Of a stretch of 64,000 nucleotides of DNA, positions 57,156 through 64,000 are shown one piece after another. Every line of letters begins with the position of its first letter. Positions within the stretch are counted from its first letter, which is position 1. Source of the DNA: Alentia gelatinosa (taxonomy: Eukaryota > Annelida > Polychaeta > Phyllodocida > Polynoidae); the NCBI GenBank assembly GCA_950022655.1, contig OX465590.1:45157718-45221717 (forward strand), read 5' to 3'. Under the pieces are notes generated by a model. The model saw nothing but the letters and a program-made list of their open reading frames with translations. It was not told where the DNA came from and ran no database searches. Both the position numbers and the translations under genes were made by a program.

Positions 57156-57324
57156 AGCTCTGACCCTAAACCGTGATAGGCATCCTCGATAGTTTACCAC
57201 ACCCTATTTTACTCCCTGAAAGAAAATAAAAACAACTCTAATATGAAGTGGTTTTGTGGAAACTTACCAGCTCCCATTCAGGCTATCTATAATGACAATT
57301 ACACGTCCACTTGTGTAGGTGTAA

Positions 57325-57712
57325 AGCCCAATACATATCTACTGATTCAAGATTGAACGATTTGTTCCCAAATCATATAGGAGTCAGTGAACTTGTCCCA
57401 GGCGAAATATATAATACCTCAGCCCGTATTGCCACCCAATCAAGCGCCTTTTACCAATATTCCATTGTCGGCGACTAGATTAATCAACATGTTAATAAAC
57501 TTTTGGCCAACGATTTAGGAACATAGAAACCACTACTTGTTAGCGATAAAATACCAACTGAAGGAGGTGGTTCAGGAATCATTGCCTGACCCCTGTCTAG
57601 CTGTGCTACATCTACTGACGATGGCCAACTCCGTTAGGATGTCTCGCCTGATACAAATTACCTTCTGTTTGTCACCGACAATGTTCTGAAATCGGTAGAT
57701 GTGTATTGGGCT
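57325..57712 (-). mobile_element. Family P MITE, complete (TAA duplication)
   Basis: Exact TAA at 57322-57324 and 57713-57715. Ends AGCCCAATACATATCTACTG and CGGTAGATGTGTATTGGGCT. No coding capacity. The ends and duplication are PIF/Harbinger-like. Confidence 0.88.
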
Positions 57713-58071
57713 TAAAATGAAATAAATGAGTGGTCGGCTGTGGCTGTGACGGTGGATGTTACGGCGGGACTCTAATATCCGTTAGGATGTCTCGCCTGAT
57801 ACAAATTACCTTCTGTTTGTCACCTACAATGTTCCGAAATCGGTAGATGTGTATTGGGCTTAAGACGGAATAAATGAGTGGTCGGCTGTGGCTGTGACGG
57901 TGGATGTTACGGCGGGACTCTAATATCCGTTAGGATGTCACGCCTGAAAGAAATTACCTTCTGTTTGTCACCGACAATGTTCTGAAATCGGTAGATGTGT
58001 ATTGGGCTTAAAACGAAATAAATGAGTGGTCGGCTGTGGCTGTGACGGGGGATGTTATGGCGGGACTCTAA
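57631..58071 (+). repeat. 148-bp triplication spanning a MITE end
   Basis: The unit starts CCGTTAGGATGTC at 57631, 57779 and 57927. Each unit joins the last 82 bp of a family P element to 66 bp of flanking DNA. The three copies are nearly identical. Confidence 0.93.
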
Positions 58072-58223
58072 GCCTGGCGAGCGGCTCAGCTGAGTCCCTG
58101 AGAGCAGCTCGTTACAGGACCACGTCCACCACTGAGCTCCTCCGATTACCCTCCTCACATGACACAGGGCATACGCCATGAAAAACACCATACTCCAGCC
58201 AGGAATAATTACCAGCAAGACTA

Positions 58224-58507
58224 AGGCCCGGCGTCCACCTACTACGATAGAATCGTAGACCTCCCGATATGGCACCAATACAAAATGTCAAAATCGGTGC
58301 CATATTGGGAAGGTGCAAAATCGTAGACATATATCTAGACAAACCAATCCACCACGCATTGTATGGGGTTTTTATCGGTGTATATTCGCAGAAACGTGGT
58401 CAACTGCCCCGATGTTAGGTAACCTTCTGACGCGATATTGATTTTATATCAGGAGGTGCATCGTAGACCATTTCGGAGCTATATCGCAGTAGGTGGACGC
58501 CGGACCT
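58224..58507 (+). mobile_element. Family C MITE, copy 3
   Basis: Ends AGGCCCGGCGTCCACC and GGTGGACGCCGGACCT. The adjoining TTAA (58507-58510) is also the left flank of the family O element that follows. Confidence 0.85.
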
Positions 58508-58510
58508 TAA

Positions 58511-58956
58511 AGGCATATCGGACGATTTGGCTTGAGAATTGAAACCCATGTCAATTTCCTGAAAATCTAATATGATGATCTCTAAGTCTTGTGGAACAGA
58601 AATCTAAATTAAAAATTGGGGGTCACCGTGCTAGTTTTTGATTTATAGATCAATATCATAACAGTTTTATATTAGGATATATAGAAATTCTAGACAGGTT
58701 TTTTTTCACATAGTAAAACCTATGTCATTTTCCTTATGTTTTTTAAGGAATTGAAGAAAACTATATTTTTCGGTGCATTTCCTCAAGTAAATCAGGCAAA
58801 TGTAAATTGGTCTATTGTACCTTTTCGATTTACTGTACAAAATGTTAAATCTACTCATGTAGAATTGGAATTAATCCACAGAAACAATTTTTGAGTAATA
58901 ATTGAAAATATTTAAAAATCACGAGGTGGAGCCACTGTGAATTGTAGGATATGCCT
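58511..58956 (+). mobile_element. Family O element, complete short copy
   Basis: TTAA at 58507-58510 and 58957-58960, ends AGGCATATCGGAC and GATATGCCT. Uninterrupted at the site of the 151-bp insertion in the 10928 copy, but with an internal deletion relative to it. Confidence 0.88.
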
Positions 58957-59154
58957 TTAACAACATAAATGGAGCAAAAGAACTGAGCAATGAATAATAA
59001 TATATGACTTATTGTATCTTGCTGTATGACTAGATAACATTCAACACATAACTGCACACCACTGTTTCTCACATAAAGAATATCCGGATTGAAATAAATT
59101 TAGCTCTAAAATGATAAAATTGAAAAAAATCCACCAACTGTTAGCCAGTCATTT

Positions 59155-59384
59155 TTATTACCCACCGAGTACGGAGTCTCCATGCTAAGCTTATGGAGCC
59201 TACTGATCGCTACTGAGTAGAATACGGACCTCTGGAATCTCCTGGGAGAATACGGCTTTTTCGGCCATCTGACGGGCAGGCATTATAGGAACTAATTCAT
59301 ATAAACAAAGCACCGCGCTAGAGTCGAATTTCTAATAATATACTAGATTTTTTTCCTGATTATTACACAAAAGGTGAGTAATAA
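59155..59384. mobile_element. TTATTACCCACC-ended element, short
   Basis: Ends TTATTACCCACCGAGTACGG and GGTGAGTAATAA. The body is partly unlike the other copies. Confidence 0.65.
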
Positions 59385-59428
59385 ATACAACATTACCATG
59401 AGTTCGATCTGAGTGGCCGTATTTTCCT

Positions 59429-59833
59429 TTTATTACCCATCAAATACGTAGTCTCCATAGGAAATGTATAGAGCACCTGGAATCGGCTACCGGGAGATTC
59501 TGACATGTCAGAATCTCCTGCAGGAGATTCCGGAAAAAAAGTCCCATCCATAATGAAGTCAAATTATCATGTACTTCAAAGAAAGTTTCTTGAATGTTTA
59601 TTCAATATTGATTATTTAAAATCGGTCATAATACTCTTATTTACCATAGATAACCACTGTCATAACATGCTTTGCATGCTAAAATCACAGGGAAATGGCG
59701 AATTATATTACTTGTGTAAGTCTACACCGAATCACTGCCATGCTTGACAGTGCTGTGGTGTTTGGAACTAAATGTCTTGCAGAAACATTTTTATTGCAAT
59801 AGATTTGTTATTAATCTTGCAGGTGGGTAATAA
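59429..59833 (+). mobile_element. TTATTACCCACC-ended element, full copy
   Basis: Starts TTATTACCCATC and ends GGTGGGTAATAA, collinear with 34654-34960. It is nested in a foldback whose words GAGTGGCCGTA and AACGACTGGTTTTGAGTG lie on either side. Confidence 0.8.
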
Positions 59834-59993
59834 ATTCAATAACGACTGGTTTTGAGTGACTGTAATCTCTTCGTAGTTGACGACGTAATATCCTCGCTAA
59901 TCGTTCGGATATTACTACGCGTCAACTACTCGGAGATTACGGCCACTCGTACACAAAACCAGTCATTATTGTGTATGTAGTTGACACTACGTA

Positions 59994-60450
59994 AGGGGGT
60001 GCGTCCACCAACCACGACAGGGCTGCGACACGCGCCGACAAGAAAGTTCCTATCGGCATCTTGTCGCAGCCTTGTCGTGAGAAGAGCAGTGTCGGGACAG
60101 CGCTATGTGGCCGTGTCGTAGACGTCGGTGGTTGCCGAAAAAAAGGCGTCCATGGTCCCGACACACTACGACAGTTATATCGAGGAAACCACAACACTCC
60201 ACGACAAAGGTCTAGTCGTAGCAAAAATCGAACATGTTCGATATTGTCGTAGCCTTGTCGGAAGGCCCCCGACAGGCCCCCGACAAGCTTCCAGTCCCAG
60301 CCTGTCGTGGCCTTGTCGTAGACTCTTGTCGGGAAATAGGGTCCACCAACCACGACAAGGCTACGATACGCTTTCCAATCGTAGGCCTGTCGTGGACCTT
60401 GTCGGAAAGCCATTGTCGTAGCCTTGTCGTGGTTGGTGGACGCACCCCCT
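59994..60450 (+). mobile_element. Family A MITE, copy 6
   Basis: The best preserved copy: ends AGGGGGTGCGTCCACC and GGTGGACGCACCCCCT. The dyad TCGAACATGTTCGA is at 60228-60241, within about 13 bp of the element's midpoint. Flanks share only TA. Confidence 0.88.
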
Positions 60451-60747
60451 TATACTCCTCGCTATCGCAGGGAGTTTTACTTCACGTCAACTACGTGGAG
60501 AATACGGCCACTCCGATCGAAATCATGGTGATATTTCCTTAAAGCCGTGTCCTCCTACATACATTTTTATGTTCACTTCTTGGGTCCGTGGCTTCATCTC
60601 CATGTCAACGCTTAATGAGGTATGATACATATTGGGGAGGAAGTCCTGGGGGCACGAGCAAAGTATCCTCCACATAAATGAAGCGGGACAGGCAAAGCGG
60701 CCACCAGCCCCGGGCACAACTCGGTACAGTTCCGGGCACAAGGAGGG

Positions 60748-60980
60748 GAGGAGAAAATGGACCATCCACTTAGCCTAAAAACGGGTACCAGGAGATCGTA
60801 GGTATCTAGTGCTCGAAAAAGGACATCCATACAATATACCTCACTAAGAATAGTCCGCCTGTTATGGGGATTATTCTTTATTGTGAGAATATTCCTCCCA
60901 TTATGGAGATTATTATTCTTTGCTGTAAGAATAGTCTGCCTAATATGGGTATTATTATATACCTATGTTAGTATATCATA
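60748..60980 (+). repeat. Local duplication unit U, copy 1
   Basis: GAGGAGAAAATGGACCATCC through a series of GAATAGTCCGCCTGTTATGG units. Copies at 62158-62350 and, in part, 62548-62720. Confidence 0.85.
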
Positions 60981-61132
60981 CACATACCGCCCTCTCAGAC
61001 CCATATCGTATTTACATCCGTACGGCACCTACATGGTGTATGTAATGTTATCACGTGACCGTAACGTCGGCCATAGAGGCACCGCACTACTGCGGATCAC
61101 TCTCCAAACTTATCTTATGGAGCGAGACATTC

Positions 61133-61200
61133 AAGATGGCCGCCGCTACTGTCGAATGGACGACTCGATGCAAAGTGCGGAAAGCAGACGTAATACCGTA
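61133..61200 (+). promoter_or_regulatory. YY1-like start context, candidate exon
   Basis: TTCAAGATGGCCGCCGC places an ATG in a YY1-type AAGATGGC word, downstream of CACGTGAC (about 61053). The short frame from that ATG stops after 21 codons, with possible GT donors just before the stop. Such a layout occurs at animal first exons, but no further exon was identified. Confidence 0.25.
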
Positions 61201-61546
61201 AATAACATCAGGATTTCTTGGTACAATGGCTAAACTTGCAATATGTTGCGAATAAAATGTGAATGGATTACTTACGTAAGGACGATTCATTGGGACAGAC
61301 CGCTAGATTGATCCTTGCCTTGCTCGATTTGAAAAGGGAAACTCCGCATGGGAGTGTAGATTTAAAAGGCGCTCTCTGATTGGATGAGGCTAAACGGTCT
61401 CGACCAATCAAATTCGACCTTTTAAACGTGGACGGCAACTGGTATGTGAGTGTCAGGAGACGTACGTCCGAGACGTGGTGGCGAAGTACGACAAAAGTAG
61501 CAAATTGTAAGTATCAAAATGGCTAAATTAAGGTATATAATAATAG

Positions 61547-61610
61547 AGAAACAGGCTGACTGTCTTCGTACGGGTAAAATACCCGTACGAAGACAGTAAG
61601 CCTGTTTCTC
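61547..61610. repeat. Long hairpin with ACGGGTA stem
   Basis: GAGAAACAGGCT...CTGTCTTCGTACGGGTA pairs with TACCCGTACGAAGACAG...AGCCTGTTTCTC; only two bases per arm do not fit and the loop is 2 nt. Confidence 0.93.
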
Positions 61611-61612
61611 CA

Positions 61613-61862
61613 TACTATTTTTTGCTCTAAGAATAGTATACTCTTGTATACTCTTGTATACGCCTCATACGCTAGCGTGAAATACGGGCTTATATATATG
61701 AAAACAAATCAATATTCAGCCGATACTATCATGAAACATCACAAAATTTCATATGATTGTTTATATGGCATGAGTTGTCTTCGCGGCATGGTATCACGAA
61801 GCGGAGCTGAGTGGTATCTGTAGCAGAAGACAACAAATGGCATATAAACATTTATATGAAAT
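61613..61862 (+). repeat. Local duplication unit V, copy 1
   Basis: Nearly identical to 62326-62552. Includes a foldback with GTTGTCTTCGCGGCATG and GCAGAAGACAAC. Confidence 0.88.
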
Positions 61863-62157
61863 TGAGTGATGTTTAGATTTTATCCTACCCTGTTACATGT
61901 TTTTAACCTCATATGTGACCAGTGGCATATAAATATTTTATGCCATAACCGTAGCATACAGTCACACCATGTTAAGTCTATGGAGATTTATATGAGGGGT
62001 AGGATAAACGCACTTCCGCGATGGTGTATATAGGAATAAACTGGTGGTCTTCCCGCAGGGTAAGCACCACTTATAAGGATTATCATTACTAAAAAACACC
62101 TTGTCTACTACTATGTGTTTTTCTAAGACAATGGATTTCAATGAGTGTTTTGGCGCA

Positions 62158-62350
62158 GAGGAGAAAATGGACCATCCACTTAGCCTAAAAACGGGTAACA
62201 GGAGATCGTAGATATCTAGTGCTCGAAAAAGGACATCGATACAATATACCTCACTGAGAATAGTCCGCCTGTTATGGGGATTATTCTTTGCTGTAAGAAT
62301 AGTCCGCCTAATATGGGTACTATTTTTTGCTCTAAGAATAGCATACTCTT
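62158..62350 (+). repeat. Local duplication unit U, copy 2
   Basis: Matches 60748-60980, then leads directly into unit V copy 2. Confidence 0.85.
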
Positions 62351-62552
62351 GTATACTCTTGTATACGCCTCATAGCTAGCGTGAAATACGGGCTTATATT
62401 ATGAAAACAAATCAATATTCAGCCGATACTATCATGAAACATCACAAAATTTCATATGATTGTTTATATGGCATGAGTTGTCTTCGCGGCATGATATCAC
62501 GAAGCGGAGCTGAGTGGTATCTGTAGCGGAAGACAATGAATGGCATATAAAC
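62326..62552 (+). repeat. Local duplication unit V, copy 2
   Basis: Second copy of 61613-61862, with one small deletion near CATACGCTAGC. Confidence 0.85.
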
Positions 62553-62910
62553 AATATCCATACAATATACCTCACTAAGAATAGTCCTCCTTTTATGGGG
62601 ATTATTCTTCACTGTGAGAATATTCCTTCTATTATGGGGATTATTCTTTGCTGTTATTATAGTCCTCCTAATATGGGGACTATTTTTTGCTCTAAGAATA
62701 GTATACTCTTGTATATTCTTTTATCATCAACCTAGTACAAAGTGTCCATAGAAAGCACTTAGAGAGTGTGTATGGACATACCCAACGCATACGGATATGT
62801 TGTATGCTCTTGGTGGCGCATACGGAAAAATAGTGCGTATTGAAAAATAGTGCATAACTAAAATGAACTGATGTCGACATGTCACTTGTGCAGAAATGGT
62901 GGATGATAAA

Positions 62911-63057
62911 TACAATATAGACTGGTTTCAGATAAAAGCGTTTGTATGCTCTTCGGAGTTGACTCTAGAGAACGCATACGCATAAGCTCGGAATTTACTA
63001 CGCGTCAACTCCTAGAAGCATACGGCTGCTTGTATCTGAAACCAGTCAATATTGTGT
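62911..63057. repeat. Inverted repeat with GACTGGTTTCAGATA arms
   Basis: Left GACTGGTTTCAGATA answers right TATCTGAAACCAGTC. The inner part repeats GGAGTTGAC/GTCAACTCC around CGCATACGCATAAGC. Confidence 0.8.
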
Positions 63058-63300
63058 ATGTATATATGACTCATACGCTAGCGTGAAATACGGGCTTACA
63101 TAAATGAAAACAAATCAATATACAGCCGATACACGCACTTCCGCGATGGCGTATATAGGAATAAACTGGTGGTCTTCACACAGTGTAAGCACCACTTATA
63201 AGGATTGTCATTACTAAAAAAAACACCTTGTCCACTACTACGGTTTTTTTCTAAGACAATGGATTTGAATGAGTGTTTTGGGGCCGATCTCGCCGATTCA

Positions 63301-63721
63301 AGGCGGGCGTCCACCAACCACGACAAGGCTACGACAAGCGGCGACAAGAAAGTTCCAATTGCCGCTTGTCATGGCCTTGTCGTAAGAAGGAGGCTTTATG
63401 ACAGCGTTGTCGCAGGGTGTCGGGAAGTGCACGCTCCACCAAAATTTACCATCTTAGACCTCTGCGACACGCTCCCGACACGCCATGACACTCCACGACA
63501 AAGGTCCAGCTGTAGGAAAAATCGAACATGTTCGATTTTGTCAGAAGGCTTCCGACAAGCTTTCCAGTCGCAGCCTGTCATGGCCTTGTCGTAGACTCTT
63601 GTCGGGAACTGGGGTCCACCAACCACAACAAGGCTACGACAAGTCTTCTAATCGTAGGCCTGTCGTGGACCTTGTCGGAATGCCATTGTTGTAGCCTTGT
63701 CGTGGTTGATGGACGCCCGCT
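63301..63721 (+). mobile_element. Family A MITE, copy 7
   Basis: Ends AGGCGGGCGTCCACCAACC and GGACGCCCGCT. The dyad TCGAACATGTTCGA is at 63522-63535. Confidence 0.85.
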
Positions 63722-63723
63722 TT

Positions 63724-64000
63724 CATGCCCTGAGATCACAGCCTGAGGTGTGAGAATGTCTCCAAATACTCAGCTAGCTGCATGCCCGGAGATCACAGCC
63801 TGAGGTGTGAGAATGTCTCCAAATACTCAGCTAGCTGCATGCCCGGAGATCACAGCCTGAGGTGTGAGAATGTCTCCAAATACTCAGCTAGCTGCATGCC
63901 CGGAGATCACAGCCTGAGGTGTGAGAATGTCTCCAAATACTCAGCTAGCTGCATGCCCGGAGATCACAGCCTGAGGTGTGAGAATGTCTCCAAATACTCA
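63724..64000 (+). repeat. 57-bp tandem array, continues past window
   Basis: CATGCCCGGAGATCACAGCC starts at 63781, 63838, 63895 and 63952, exactly 57 bp apart; the first unit (63724) has one T for G. Apart from that the units look identical. The array is cut by the window end. Confidence 0.97.

Noticed and set aside
60228..60241. GAACATGTTC read as a p53 or steroid-receptor site
   Set aside because: It fits a p53 half-site pattern by letters, but a 10-bp dyad at a foldback centre is better explained by element symmetry. No second half-site is present.
59937..60413. 158-codon frame and similar frames in family A copies
   Set aside because: Open because of repeated TTGTCGTAGCC-type words in the MITE arms; the same frames appear in each copy in shifted form with no protein-like conservation.

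Overview
This window looks like non-coding chromosomal DNA from an animal, probably a marine invertebrate, although nothing in it fixes the species. There is no bacterial layout: no operons and no strings of intact genes. The longest non-repetitive open frame is a retrotransposon protein. Almost every kilobase is made of transposon remnants, foldback elements and satellite arrays, many nested in one another. I found no CRISPR array, no rRNA, no convincing tRNA gene and no host gene I can name.

The best-defined object is one LTR retrotransposon on the minus strand (44307-51388). It has two 434-bp LTRs that differ at 2 positions by my reading, a 4-bp ATAT target duplication, a primer-binding site that fits tRNA-Leu, and a polypurine tract. 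It encodes no reverse transcriptase. Its single 469-codon ORF has two damaged zinc knuckles followed in frame by what looks like a scrap of integrase. It therefore reads as a young, non-autonomous, internally deleted element that must have been mobilised in trans.

The commonest elements are inverted-repeat DNA elements (MITEs). Five related or parallel families (called A, B, C, D and P here) have ends of the form AGNC...GNCT. Seven copies are flanked by exact 3-bp TTA or TAA duplications, which is the PIF/Harbinger signature. Families A and B carry a conserved central dyad around AACATGTT. Other families are a TTAA-flanked element (O), a piggyBac-like MITE with CCCTTT ends, CACTG-ended elements with 3-bp duplications (CACTA/EnSpm-like), a pogo-like MITE, and foldback elements with perfect 25-26 bp stems and small GC-rich loops.

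Layout: 0-6.2 kb, repeat N and families A/B/C/P; 7.5-8.4 kb, C-rich pentanucleotide array; 9.7-11.6 kb, foldbacks, a piggyBac-like MITE and element O carrying a small insertion with a hammerhead-like core; 12.6-13.4 kb, 77-bp satellite; 14.9-17.1 kb, dimeric satellite; 19.0-20.5 kb, a giant foldback with 64-bp subrepeats; 21-28 kb, mixed MITEs and AT-rich DNA; 30.5-39 kb, repeat N copies and a densely nested MITE zone; 39-43 kb, more A/B copies; 44.3-51.4 kb, the LTR element; 51.4-53.5 kb, foldbacks; 54.6-58.1 kb, three tandem arrays; 58-63.7 kb, MITEs and local segmental duplications; 63.7-64 kb, a 57-bp array that runs off the window.

Nothing here works as a pathway. The interest lies in how the elements are built and nested, and in how single elements appear to have become tandem arrays.
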